DNA of 64,000 nucleotides. It comes from Modicisalibacter tunisiensis. Its GTDB lineage: Bacteria > Pseudomonadota > Gammaproteobacteria > Pseudomonadales > Halomonadaceae. The notes beneath the pieces are model-generated. The model ran no database searches and was not told the origin of the DNA. It was given only the letters and a program-made list of their open reading frames with translations. The translations under genes and the position numbers were made by a program. Shown piece by piece: positions 28,302-36,792 of the stretch (its first letter is position 1; each line of letters starts with the position of its first letter). The stretch is from positions 255,071 through 319,070 of the forward strand of contig NZ_JAGXFD010000001.1 of NCBI RefSeq assembly GCF_020148005.1, given 5' to 3'.

Positions 28302-28967
28302 TCAAGGCGACGGCGAGCAACACCCCCGCGCGACCTCGTGGGACAGCCGGATATGCGTGTCCAGCAGGGCACGGGCGGCCTGGATATCGCGGGCCATCGC
28401 CAGCTCCACCAGCGCGCCGTGCTGCCCGTCCAGCGTGGCGCGAATCCCCGGATTGGGCGGCGCCATGCGCCGGTAGCGATCGAACTGGTCATGCAGCTGG
28501 CCGATGAAGCGCAGCAGCCAGGGTGACCCGCAGGCCCCCAGCAGCGCCCGGTGAAAGCGCAGGTGCGCCTGCTCCCACTCCTCGATCCGATCCGGCTGCT
28601 CATCCGAGCGCCGCAGCCGATGCGACGCCGCCAGCAGCTGTGACTCCCACTCGGAATCCCCGTTCTGGAACGCCTGGGTCAACGCCATGCATTCCAGCTG
28701 CGTGCGCAGTCCGGCGATATCGTCGAGTTCCTCGAGACGCATCGCCGGCACCCGGAAGCCCCGCTGGTTCTCCTGCTCGAGCAGGCCATAGGCCGCCAGC
28801 CGGTTGAGCGCCTCGCGCAGGGGGCTCAACCCCACCCCGTAGTGCGTCTTCAGCGCGCTGATGGCGAGCTTCTCGCCGGCCGCGAAGCGCCCGCGTATCA
28901 GGTCCTGCTTGAGCGCCTCGAAGACCTGGCTGGACGCCGTGGTGCCGGCGGAGGGCGATGTGGTCAT
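28302..28967 (-). CDS. GntR family regulator (FadR/FCD subfamily)
   Basis: A 221-residue regulator with an N-terminal winged helix (residues about 12-80; LSPLREALNRLAAYGLLEQENQRGFRV in parts) and a C-terminal FCD helical domain that usually binds a carboxylic acid and a metal (residues about 85-210; histidines at LRFHRALL and LDTHIRLSH). The ATG follows GAGAGGGG. It is divergent from the GGT-family gene and is probably the local regulator of the hydrolase/transport cluster, responding to an organic acid. Confidence 0.9.
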   Translation of the reverse strand: MTTSPSAGTTASSQVFEALKQDLIRGRFAAGEKLAISALKTHYGVGLSPLREALNRLAAYGLLEQENQRGFRVPAMRLEELDDIAGLRTQLECMALTQAFQNGDSEWESQLLAASHRLRRSDEQPDRIEEWEQAHLRFHRALLGACGSPWLLRFIGQLHDQFDRYRRMAPPNPGIRATLDGQHGALVELAMARDIQAARALLDTHIRLSHEVARGCCSPSP

Positions 28968-29050
28968 GGGGCCCCTCTCGTTGATCGATCGCGGTGACGA
29001 AGAAACAGGCTGTTGACGTTATCCCAGTCACGGGCCATAGTCATTTCCCT

Positions 29051-29064
29051 AAAAATCGATTTTT
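29051..29064. promoter_or_regulatory. AT-rich palindrome in the gntR-GGT divergent region
   Basis: AAAAATCGATTTTT is a perfect 14-bp palindrome in an unusually AT-rich patch (29040-29100) between the divergent starts. Related ATCG-cored words recur at about 29074-29080 and 29091-29097. It is the best candidate operator for the adjacent GntR-type regulator, though it does not match a known FadR-subfamily box closely. Confidence 0.4.
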
Positions 29065-29107
29065 TCATCAATAACGATTTATACCACAACAATCGATCGG
29101 AGACGGC

Positions 29108-30742
29108 ATGCTGACGCCCTTTTCCCCCGCCACCCCGTATCCTTCGCAACGCAGTGCCACCTACGCCCGTCATGGCATGGTCGCCGCCTCCCAGCCCCAG
29201 GCCAGCCAGATCGGCCGCGACATGCTCGCCCGCGGCGGCAATGCCGTGGATGCCGCCATCGCCACCGCCGCGGCGTTGACGGTGGTCGAGCCGACCGGCT
29301 GCGGCATCGGCGGCGATGCCTTCGCGCTGGTCTGGATCGCCGATGACGATCAGGGAAAGGGCCGGCTCCACGGCCTCAATGCCAGCGGCCAGGCCCCGCA
29401 GGCGCTGACCCGCGAGGCGGTGATGGCGGCAGGCCATGCCGAAATGCCGCTCCACGGCTGGACCCCGGTCACGGTGCCGGGCACCCCCGCCGCCTGGGCC
29501 GAACTGTCACGCCGTTTCGGCAAGCTGGATTTCGCCACCCTGCTGGAACCGGCGATCCGCCTGGCCCGCGACGGCTTTCCCGTGTCGCCGGTCATCGCCA
29601 GCCTGTGGCAGCGTGCCGAGTCCACCTTCCGCTCGCACCTGACCGACCCCGCCACGGCCGCCTGGTTCGACACCTTCACGCCGGCGGGACGCGCACCGCG
29701 GGCCGGCGAGTGGCACCGCTGCGAGGACCAGGCCCGCACCCTGGAGGCGATCGCCGCCACCCGCGCCGAGAGCTTCTATCGCGGCGAGCTCGCCGAGCGC
29801 ATCGACGCCTTCTCCCGCGACACCGGCGGCTACCTGCGGGACGAGGATCTCGCGGCCTACGCGCCCGAATGGGTCACGCCGATTGCCGCGCGTTACCGGG
29901 GCGTAGATGTCTGGGAAATTCCCCCCAATGGCCAGGGGCTGGTGGCCCTGATGGCCCTGCGCATCCTCGAAGGCTTCGATCCGGTCGGGCGCGACGACCC
30001 GGCGACGCTGCACCGCCAGCTCGAGGCGATGAAGCTGGCCTTCGTCGACGGCCAGACCCATATCACCGAACCCGCCCACATGACGCACGACGTCGCCGAG
30101 CTGCTGAGCGACGCCTACACCCGGGAGCGGCGCGCCCTGATCGGCGAACACGCCCTCGACCCGCGACCCGGACGGCCGCAGGCCGGCGGTACCGTCTACC
30201 TGGCCACCGCCGACGATGCCGGCAACATGGTGTCGTTCATCCAGAGCAACTATCACGGCTTCGGCTCCGGCGTCGTGATTCCGGGCACCGGGATCGCCAT
30301 GCAGAACCGCGGCCACAACTTCAGCCTCGACCCCGGGCACGACAACGTGCTGGCCCCGGGCAAGAAGACCTTCCACACCATCATCCCCGGCTTTCTGACC
30401 CGTGACGACGGCATGCCGCTCGGCCCGTTCGGGGTGATGGGCGGCTTCATGCAGCCCCAGGGCCACGTCCAGGTGGTGACCAACCTGGTCGATTTCGGCC
30501 TGAATCCGCAGGCCGCGCTCGACGCGCCCCGCTGGCAATGGATGGGCGGCAGGCGCATCGGCGTCGAGCATCATTTCCCCGCGCACCTGGTACGCGCCAT
30601 GGCCGAGCGCGGCCATGACATGCGTGTCGAGCATGACAGTCGCGGCTTCGGACGGGGACAGATGATCATTCGCGACCCCGACACCGGGATCTACTGCGGC
30701 GGGACCGAACCGCGCACCGACGCCAGCATCGCGGTGCAGTGA
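29108..30742 (+). CDS. Gamma-glutamyltransferase family hydrolase (YwrD/HpxW-like)
   Basis: An Ntn-hydrolase of the GGT family, 544 residues, which self-cleaves before a threonine. The likely nucleophile is Thr362 in GGTVYLATAD; the usual second threonine and histidine of the TTH motif of secreted GGT are Val and Tyr here. There is no signal peptide, so it is cytoplasmic, unlike glutathione-degrading GGT. Conserved ARGGNAVDAA (41-50) and GCGIGGD (64-70) are intact. Family members with this form include oxamate amidohydrolase HpxW and B. subtilis YwrD. It leads the operon with the two CHR permeases. Confidence 0.88.
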   Translation: MLTPFSPATPYPSQRSATYARHGMVAASQPQASQIGRDMLARGGNAVDAAIATAAALTVVEPTGCGIGGDAFALVWIADDDQGKGRLHGLNASGQAPQALTREAVMAAGHAEMPLHGWTPVTVPGTPAAWAELSRRFGKLDFATLLEPAIRLARDGFPVSPVIASLWQRAESTFRSHLTDPATAAWFDTFTPAGRAPRAGEWHRCEDQARTLEAIAATRAESFYRGELAERIDAFSRDTGGYLRDEDLAAYAPEWVTPIAARYRGVDVWEIPPNGQGLVALMALRILEGFDPVGRDDPATLHRQLEAMKLAFVDGQTHITEPAHMTHDVAELLSDAYTRERRALIGEHALDPRPGRPQAGGTVYLATADDAGNMVSFIQSNYHGFGSGVVIPGTGIAMQNRGHNFSLDPGHDNVLAPGKKTFHTIIPGFLTRDDGMPLGPFGVMGGFMQPQGHVQVVTNLVDFGLNPQAALDAPRWQWMGGRRIGVEHHFPAHLVRAMAERGHDMRVEHDSRGFGRGQMIIRDPDTGIYCGGTEPRTDASIAVQ

Positions 30743-31305
30743 CCATGGCGTCGCAACGACAGCTGTTTCTCGCCTTCCTGCGTGTCGGCCTGTTCGGCTT
30801 CGGCGGCGGTCCGTCGATGATCCCGCTGGTGCATCAGGAGGTGGTCAAGCGCCACGCCTGGATGGACGACGAGGCCTTCGCCGACGTGCTGGCGATCGGC
30901 AACACCCTGCCCGGTCCCATCGCCACCAAGATGGCCGGCTACATCGGCTACCGGGTCGGCGGCGCCCTGGGCGCCGTCAATGCCGTGATCGCCGTGGTCG
31001 CCCCGGTCGTGGTCGCCATGATCGCGCTGCTCGGGCTCTATGCCCGGCACGGCGACCAGCGCTGGGTCCAGGGCATGGGCCAGGGCGTGGTACCCGTGGT
31101 GATGGTGATGATGGCCAAGCTGACGCTGGACTTCTTCAACAAGTCCCGGGCCGGCCTCGGCTGGGCGCTCACCCTGGCCCTGGGCGGCGCGGCGGGCGTG
31201 CTGATCTATGGACTCGGCATCCACCCGGGACTGGTGATCGGGGCCCTGCTCGTCGCCGCCCTGCTGCGCCCCGAGCGCCGCGAATCCACCAAGGAGGCCA
31301 GCTGA
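30739..31305 (+). CDS. CHR (chromate-family) permease, N-type half
   Basis: A short-chain CHR protein of 188 residues, about half a full ChrA. The family motif FxxFGGG-PSMIPL-xxxVV is at 14-32 and NTLPGPIATKMAGYIGYRVGG follows. Short CHR proteins work as pairs from adjacent genes. The GTG at 30739 overlaps the hydrolase stop (GTGA); an ATG at 30745 is the alternative. Whether it moves chromate or an organic anion cannot be told from sequence. Confidence 0.87.
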   Translation: MTMASQRQLFLAFLRVGLFGFGGGPSMIPLVHQEVVKRHAWMDDEAFADVLAIGNTLPGPIATKMAGYIGYRVGGALGAVNAVIAVVAPVVVAMIALLGLYARHGDQRWVQGMGQGVVPVVMVMMAKLTLDFFNKSRAGLGWALTLALGGAAGVLIYGLGIHPGLVIGALLVAALLRPERRESTKEAS

Positions 31306-31835
31306 TGCTCTACTGGCAGCTCTTCATCGCCTTCTTCATTCCCAACATCGTCGGCTATGGCGGCGGCCCGGCGATCATCCCGCTGATCGAGAACGAGGTG
31401 GTGGGCCGCTACGGCTGGATGACCGCCCAGACCTTCGCCGAGACCCTGGCGCTGGGCAACGCCCTGCCCAGCCCCATCGCCACCAAGATGGCCGGCTACA
31501 TCGGCTACGACGTCGGCGGCATTCCCGGCGCCCTCGTCGCCCTGTTCGCCACCGTGGCGCCCTCGCTGCTGCTGATGCTGCTGGCGCTGGGCACGCTGTA
31601 TCGCTACCGCGACTCGATCAAGGTCAAGTCGATGAGCCAGTGGGTGCGCCCGGTGGTGATGGTGCTGATGGCCTTTCTGACCTGGCGCTTTCTCGACGAG
31701 GGGCTGGCCGGTGCCGGCCTCCTGCACACGGCGATCATCGGCGGCGTGGCGGCGCTGCTGCTGGGCGCGACACGGATTCATCCCGCCGTCGCGGTGTGCT
31801 TCGGACTCGGTTATGGCGCGCTGCTGCTGGGCTAG
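31305..31835 (+). CDS. CHR (chromate-family) permease, second half
   Basis: The partner half-size CHR protein of 176 residues, with GYGGGPAIIPLIENEVV and NALPSPIATKMAGYIGYDVGG matching the first half. The start overlaps the previous stop (TGATG), so the pair are coupled and the likely unit is a heterodimer. The fixed coupling to a GGT-family hydrolase suggests the exported or imported solute is the hydrolase's substrate or product rather than chromate. Confidence 0.87.
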   Translation: MLYWQLFIAFFIPNIVGYGGGPAIIPLIENEVVGRYGWMTAQTFAETLALGNALPSPIATKMAGYIGYDVGGIPGALVALFATVAPSLLLMLLALGTLYRYRDSIKVKSMSQWVRPVVMVLMAFLTWRFLDEGLAGAGLLHTAIIGGVAALLLGATRIHPAVAVCFGLGYGALLLG

Positions 31836-31922
31836 CGCGCCGACGAGCATCCGGGCGGCGTCCGGCGCCGTCCGGACCGGCCCGCTGGGGCCAACATTCC
31901 ACAGCCAACAAGGACAAACAGC

Positions 31923-32921
31923 ATGGCTACCCTGTCTCGAACCCTGCGCCACATGACCCAACAACCGTGGAAAGCGGCCGTCGGCGGGCTGCTCGCCGGC
32001 AGCCTCGCATTGGCCGCCGGCAGCGCGCTGGCCGCCGAAGGCGATTATCCCGCCAAGCCGGTCGAGCTGATCGTTCCCTGGTCACCGGGTGGTGGCAGCG
32101 ACACCCTGATGCGCGTGGTCTCGAACCATGCCGAACCCTACCTCGGCCAGCCGATGCCGGTCATCAACATGCCCGGGGTCAGCGGTACCATCGGCCTCAA
32201 GGAGCTGTCCCAGCGCGATGCCGACGGCTACAGCGTGGGCCAGCTGCACGAGGGCCTGCTGGTGGCCAACCATACCGGCCTGACACCGCTGAACTGGGAC
32301 GACTTCGCCCCGGTCGCGGCGCTGACCGCCTCGCCCCAGTACCTCACCGTCAATGCCGACAGCCCCTGGCAGACCTTCGGCGAATTCGTCGACTACGCCA
32401 AGCAGCATCCCGGGGAAATCCGGGTCGGCGTCACGCTCGGCGGCATTCCCCACCTGCATGCGGCAATGATCGAGGATGCCGAGGATCTTTCGTTCCGCTA
32501 CGTCGGCTTCGAGGGCACCGGTGCCCGCATCCGGGCACTGGTCGGCGGCCACATCGACGCGGCGATCGGCGACATCGCCTCCAGCGGCGAGTTCGTCAAG
32601 AACGGGGACCTGCGTTTCCTCGCGGTCGGCAGCCAGGAGCGCCAGGACGAGACGCCGGACGTCCCGACCTTCGCCGAGCTGGGCTATGACCAGCTGTCGC
32701 TGAACATCATCCGCGGCATCATCGCGCCCAAGGGCACGCCGCAGGCCCGCATCGATACCCTGGCCGAGGACCTCAAGGCCCTGTCCGAGGATCCCGACTT
32801 CGTCTCCGGTGTCGCCAACGCCGGCGCCAAGGTGCATTACATGGGCCCCGAGGCCTACGCGGACTACCTCGAGACCACCGATGCTACCGTCGAGCGGCTG
32901 GCCGGGAAGCTCGCCAAATGA
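31923..32921 (+). CDS. Tripartite tricarboxylate transporter substrate-binding protein (TctC family)
   Basis: A 332-residue periplasmic binding protein with a signal peptide cleaved after about SALAA-39. The Bug/TctC signatures are present: YPAKPVELIVPWSPGGGSDTLMR near 42-65 and a later GIPHLHAA loop. It binds a carboxylate for the TctA/TctB permease encoded right after it. Starts 87 bases after the CHR pair with AAGGA ahead. Substrate is unknown; the operon suggests a glutamyl, oxamate-like or other small carboxylate. Confidence 0.92.
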   Translation: MATLSRTLRHMTQQPWKAAVGGLLAGSLALAAGSALAAEGDYPAKPVELIVPWSPGGGSDTLMRVVSNHAEPYLGQPMPVINMPGVSGTIGLKELSQRDADGYSVGQLHEGLLVANHTGLTPLNWDDFAPVAALTASPQYLTVNADSPWQTFGEFVDYAKQHPGEIRVGVTLGGIPHLHAAMIEDAEDLSFRYVGFEGTGARIRALVGGHIDAAIGDIASSGEFVKNGDLRFLAVGSQERQDETPDVPTFAELGYDQLSLNIIRGIIAPKGTPQARIDTLAEDLKALSEDPDFVSGVANAGAKVHYMGPEAYADYLETTDATVERLAGKLAK

Positions 32922-33463
32922 GTCAGGCCAACACGACCCACTCCCCCCGGCCCGCTGGCCGGGAGGGAGCCGGCAAGAGCGACCGGGCCAACGCGCGAGC
33001 GCATATCGTGCTCAATGCCGCCCTGGCGATGCTGTTCGTCGGGCTGTTTGCCCAGTCGGCCTCCCTGCCGTCCTCGATGTGGGAGCCCCTGGGGGCCGGC
33101 AGCTTCCCGCGGCTGGTCCTGGGTGCGCTGATCGTCATCAACCTGGCCATCATCGTGCAGGAGGCGAAACGCTATCCGCGGCTCGCCGCTCCACCACGCG
33201 GCCTGGTCCGCGACTGGCTGTGGCGTCACCGGCTGGCCATGGGCGTTCTGGCCCTGTTCGCGCTGTTCAGCCTGGCGGTCCCGATGCTCGGCTTCCCGCT
33301 GTCCGCGCTCGCCTTTCTGCTGCTGGTGCAGATTCTGCTGGGCGCACGGCGGCCACGCAGCCTGATCATCGCGCTGGTCATCGCCGGGGTCTTTTCGTTC
33401 GGCCTCGACTGGCTCTTCCGCGACGTATTCGTGATCAGCCTGCCGCGCGGCCCGCTGGGCTGA
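32918..33463 (+). CDS. Tripartite tricarboxylate transporter small membrane subunit (TctB family)
   Basis: A 181-residue protein with four hydrophobic segments after a charged N-terminal extension of about 28 residues, the size and pattern of TctB. Its ATG overlaps the TctC stop by four bases (ATGA). It works with TctA as the secondary transporter complex. Confidence 0.88.
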   Translation: MSQANTTHSPRPAGREGAGKSDRANARAHIVLNAALAMLFVGLFAQSASLPSSMWEPLGAGSFPRLVLGALIVINLAIIVQEAKRYPRLAAPPRGLVRDWLWRHRLAMGVLALFALFSLAVPMLGFPLSALAFLLLVQILLGARRPRSLIIALVIAGVFSFGLDWLFRDVFVISLPRGPLG

Positions 33464-33497
33464 TCACAGGTCTGCGATCCTTGAAAGGAGACTCGCC

Positions 33498-34997
33498 ATG
33501 ATGGAAACGCTGCTTTCCGGCGTGGAACAGCTATTCACCCTGGGGACGATGGTCAGCATGCTGCTCGGCGTGATCGCCGGCGTCATCGCCGCGGCCATTC
33601 CCGGCTTCACCATTACCATGGCCATCGTGCTGACCCTGCCGCTGACCTTCACCATGGCGCCGCTGCAGGGGGTGGCGACCATGCTGGCGGTATACGTGGG
33701 CGGCTACTCAGGCGGCCTGATCAGCGCGGCGCTGCTGGGTATCCCCGGCACGCCCTCGGCGGTCGCCACCACCTTCGACGCCTTTCCCATGGCACGCAGC
33801 GGCCAGCCCGGGCGCGCACTGGCGCTGGGCATCTGGTCGTCCTTCTTCGGCGCACTGGTGAGTGCGGTCATCCTGATCATCGCCGCACCGCCGCTGGCCA
33901 TGGTGGCGGTGAAGCTGGGCGCCTGGGAATACTTCTCGCTGATCATCTTCGCCATGACCGTGGTCGCCAGCCTGGTCGGCAAGTCGATGCTCAAGGGGCT
34001 GATGACCGGGCTGCTGGGGCTGTTCATCGCCACCGTCGGCGCCGACCCGATGATGGGCGTGGCCCGCTTCACCTTCGGCAGCGACCTGCTGGCCGACGGC
34101 TTTCCGTTCCTGGTGGTACTGATCGGCATGTTCGCGGTCAGCCAGCTGCTCCAGGAAGTGGAGGACGCCGAACAGATCAAGCAGGGCAAGCGCCTGATCA
34201 ACGCCGATGTGTCCTTCAATCCGCTGACGGCGATGCGCGAGACGCTGGCCTACCCGGTCAACCTGTTGCGTTCCTCGCTGGTCGGGGTGTTCATCGGCGC
34301 GGTGCCCGGGGCCGGCGGCAGCATCGCCAACCTGCTCGCCTACGACCAGGCCAGGCGGGCCTCGCCCACACCGGAGCGCTTCGGCACCGGTACCCCGGAG
34401 GGCGTGATCGCCTCGGAATCCGGCAACTCGGCCACCTCGGGCGGCGGGCTGATTCCCATGATCGCGCTGGGCATTCCCGGCAGCGCCGTCGACGCGGTGC
34501 TCATGGCCTCGCTGATGGTGCACGGAATCGGCGTCGGGCCGCGTCTCATCCTCGATCACGGCGACCTGGTCTACGGCATGTTCACCGCCATGCTGGTGGC
34601 GGCGGCGATGGTGCTGGTGGTGTGCCTGTTCAGCATGCGCTTCTTCCTGCGCGTGACCGACATTCCCCGCTCGATCATCGTGCCGGTGGTGCTGGTGTGC
34701 TGCGTGATCGGCGCCTTCGCCCTGAACAACCGGGTAACGGATATCTACCTGCTGCTGGGCGTCGGCGTCATCGGCTACGTGCTCAGCAAGCTCGAGTATC
34801 CGCTGGCGCCGCTGGTGCTCGGCGTCATCCTCGGCCCCATCGCCGAAACCAACCTGCGTCGGGCACTGATGACCGACGAGGACTGGACGCTGTTCTTCAC
34901 GCGGCCGATCTCGCTGATCCTGCTGGTACTGGCCGTCGTTTCCGTCGCCCTGGCCATCCGCCACCGCCTTCGTCAGCGTCACGCGCCGGCGACCTGA
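33498..34997 (+). CDS. Tripartite tricarboxylate transporter large membrane subunit (TctA family)
   Basis: A 499-residue inner membrane permease with about 12 hydrophobic segments and the family motifs YVGGYSGGLISAALLGIPGTP near 74-94 and IALGIPGSAVDAVLM near 318. The ATG at 33498 follows AAAGGAGA. With TctC and TctB it completes a proton or sodium-driven carboxylate importer. Confidence 0.93.
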   Translation: MMETLLSGVEQLFTLGTMVSMLLGVIAGVIAAAIPGFTITMAIVLTLPLTFTMAPLQGVATMLAVYVGGYSGGLISAALLGIPGTPSAVATTFDAFPMARSGQPGRALALGIWSSFFGALVSAVILIIAAPPLAMVAVKLGAWEYFSLIIFAMTVVASLVGKSMLKGLMTGLLGLFIATVGADPMMGVARFTFGSDLLADGFPFLVVLIGMFAVSQLLQEVEDAEQIKQGKRLINADVSFNPLTAMRETLAYPVNLLRSSLVGVFIGAVPGAGGSIANLLAYDQARRASPTPERFGTGTPEGVIASESGNSATSGGGLIPMIALGIPGSAVDAVLMASLMVHGIGVGPRLILDHGDLVYGMFTAMLVAAAMVLVVCLFSMRFFLRVTDIPRSIIVPVVLVCCVIGAFALNNRVTDIYLLLGVGVIGYVLSKLEYPLAPLVLGVILGPIAETNLRRALMTDEDWTLFFTRPISLILLVLAVVSVALAIRHRLRQRHAPAT

Positions 34998-35037
34998 GCC
35001 GATACGTGTTTCCTTCTTCCTGCACAGGACTCTGCCC

Positions 35038-35844
35038 ATGCCCTCATGTTTCAAGCACCTTCCTGCCCGCTCCCTGGCGATACTGGCACTCACCCTGAGT
35101 GCCACAGCACAGGCCGACGAGCCTCGCCATGTACGCATCGCCGTCGATGTCCCCTATCCGCCGTTCGAGTACCGCAATGCCGACGGCGAACTGGCAGGCT
35201 TCGAAATCGACCTGGGTAACGAGCTCTGTCAACGCGCCGAGCTTGACTGTGAATGGGTGGTGCAGGGCTGGGACGGCATCATCCCCGGCCTGCTGGCCCG
35301 CAAGTACGACGCCATCCTCTCGTCGATGCGAATTACCCCGGCTCGCGAACGCCAGGTCCGCTTCACCGATCCCTATGCGATGTCGCCCAAGGTCTGGGTT
35401 GCCCGGCGCGGCGCCGACATCTCGCTTGATGATCCAGCGTCACTAAAGGGACTGGCGGTGGGTGTCCAGCGCGGCACCACTCAGGATACCTACGTCACCG
35501 ATCGCTATGCCGACACGCTGGATATACGGCGTTACGCGACGGCATCGGACGTTGCCCTGGACCTCGAGTCACAGCGCATCGATCTGGCCTTCATCAACTA
35601 TCCGGTGGCACTCGACACTCTGAAGGTGAACGGGAAGGACAGTGACTTCGTGCAGCTGGGGCCGCGAATCAACAAGCCGGAATCCATCTTTGGACGCGGT
35701 AATGCCATTGCCGTGCGCCCTCGCGACCAGGCCCTCGCCGAGACATTCAACCAGGCCCTCGACAGCGTCTACGCCGACGGTACCTTCGAGACCCTGATGC
35801 ATCACTACTTCGATTACGACCTGCGTCCTGCTTCCCGCCTGTAA
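35038..35844 (+). CDS. Extracellular solute-binding protein (amino-acid ABC type), orphan
   Basis: A 268-residue periplasmic protein with a signal peptide cleaved after about AQA-26 and the SBP_bac_3 pattern of arginine/lysine/octopine-binding proteins: YPPFEYRNADGELAGFEIDLGN and WDGIIPGLLARKYDAILSSM in the first lobe. No ABC permease or ATPase gene is adjacent. It follows TctA by 40 bases and ends in a strong terminator, so it may be the last gene of the cluster and be used by a distant permease or sense a related substrate. Confidence 0.87.
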   Translation: MPSCFKHLPARSLAILALTLSATAQADEPRHVRIAVDVPYPPFEYRNADGELAGFEIDLGNELCQRAELDCEWVVQGWDGIIPGLLARKYDAILSSMRITPARERQVRFTDPYAMSPKVWVARRGADISLDDPASLKGLAVGVQRGTTQDTYVTDRYADTLDIRRYATASDVALDLESQRIDLAFINYPVALDTLKVNGKDSDFVQLGPRINKPESIFGRGNAIAVRPRDQALAETFNQALDSVYADGTFETLMHHYFDYDLRPASRL

Positions 35845-35846
35845 AC

Positions 35847-35880
35847 GCACTGCCGCCGGGCCAGGGCCCGGCGGCAGTGC
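35847..35880. terminator. Strong hairpin terminator
   Basis: A perfect 16-bp stem (GCACTGCCGCCGGGCC with its complement) and a two-base AG centre, between the orphan binding-protein gene and the convergent reductase gene. No T-run. It marks the end of the transport cluster. Confidence 0.75.
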
Positions 35881-35894
35881 CTGATCATGACCTC

Positions 35895-36761
35895 TCAGCC
35901 GTTGTCGAGATGCTCGAAGATCGCCGCGAAGTCCTCGCGGCCCCGCCCGGCCTGCCTGGCGCCGGCATAGAGCTCCTTGGCGAGGTTGGCCAGGGTCAGC
36001 GGCTGCTCGTGCTCGTAGGCGGTCAGGGCCAGCAGGTGCAGGTCCTTGTGCATCCATTCCAGCGGGAACTGCGGTTCATAGTCGCCACGCCGGATCAGCT
36101 CCGCCTTGCCGGCCAGGAACGGTGCCGACACCGGCAGCCCCGGCAGGGTGTCCATGAGGAACTCCCGCGAGAAGCCGAGCTTCTCGCCCAGCAGGGCGGT
36201 TTCCGAGAACACCGCCATCGACTGGGCGAGCTGGGCGTTGACCAGCATCTTGAAGCTGGCGCCCTGCCCGGTGTCGCCCACGTGCAGGATCTTCCCGCCC
36301 ATGTGCGACAGCAGCGGCTCGATGGTCTCGAAGTCGGCCCGCGCGCCACCGACCAGGAAAGTCAGCGTGCCGTCCTCGGCAGGCTGACGGGTGCCCGCCA
36401 CCGGGGCATCGACGAAGCGCACGCCATGCTCCCGGGCGCGTTCGGCCATGGCGCGGCTGAACGACGGGTTGACGGTGGAGCAGTCCACCCACAGGGCGTC
36501 GTCACGCATTGCCGGCACGAAGCCGTCCTCGCCGAAGGCGACACTCTCGACCACCTCCGGCGAGGCCAGCATGGTGAAGACCACCTCGGCCTTCGCCACC
36601 GCCTCGCGCCAATTGTCGGCCGTGGCGGCGCCGGCCTCCTTCAGGGCCGCGAGCGGCTCCGGCGAGCGGTTGGCCACGGTCAGCTCCAGCCCCTCGTGCG
36701 CCAGCAGGTTGCGGGCCATGCGCCGGCCCATGATCCCCAGTCCGATGAAACTTGCCTTCAT
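35895..36761 (-). CDS. NAD(P)-dependent beta-hydroxyacid dehydrogenase (GarR/MmsB family)
   Basis: A 288-residue member of the 3-hydroxyisobutyrate dehydrogenase/tartronate semialdehyde reductase family. The N-terminal Rossmann motif FIGLGIMGRRMA is at 4-15; the substrate loop FVDAPVAGTRQPAEDG and catalytic Lys in GASFKMLVN follow. The ATG at 36761 with GGGAG ahead is chosen. It is the second gene after the medium-chain dehydrogenase (31-base gap). Substrate is a beta-hydroxyacid not fixed by sequence. Confidence 0.9.
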   Translation of the reverse strand: MKASFIGLGIMGRRMARNLLAHEGLELTVANRSPEPLAALKEAGAATADNWREAVAKAEVVFTMLASPEVVESVAFGEDGFVPAMRDDALWVDCSTVNPSFSRAMAERAREHGVRFVDAPVAGTRQPAEDGTLTFLVGGARADFETIEPLLSHMGGKILHVGDTGQGASFKMLVNAQLAQSMAVFSETALLGEKLGFSREFLMDTLPGLPVSAPFLAGKAELIRRGDYEPQFPLEWMHKDLHLLALTAYEHEQPLTLANLAKELYAGARQAGRGREDFAAIFEHLDNG

Positions 36762-36792
36762 GTGACACTCCCGGTTCGGTGGATGGTCAGGC

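Noticed and set aside
30739..31835. Calling the CHR pair a chromate-resistance determinant
   Set aside because: Family name only; no chrB or chromate reductase is present, and the coupling to a GGT-family hydrolase argues for another solute.
33708..35138. 476-codon minus-strand frame opposite tctA
   Set aside because: Antisense of TctA with histidine- and glutamine-rich composition; no motif.
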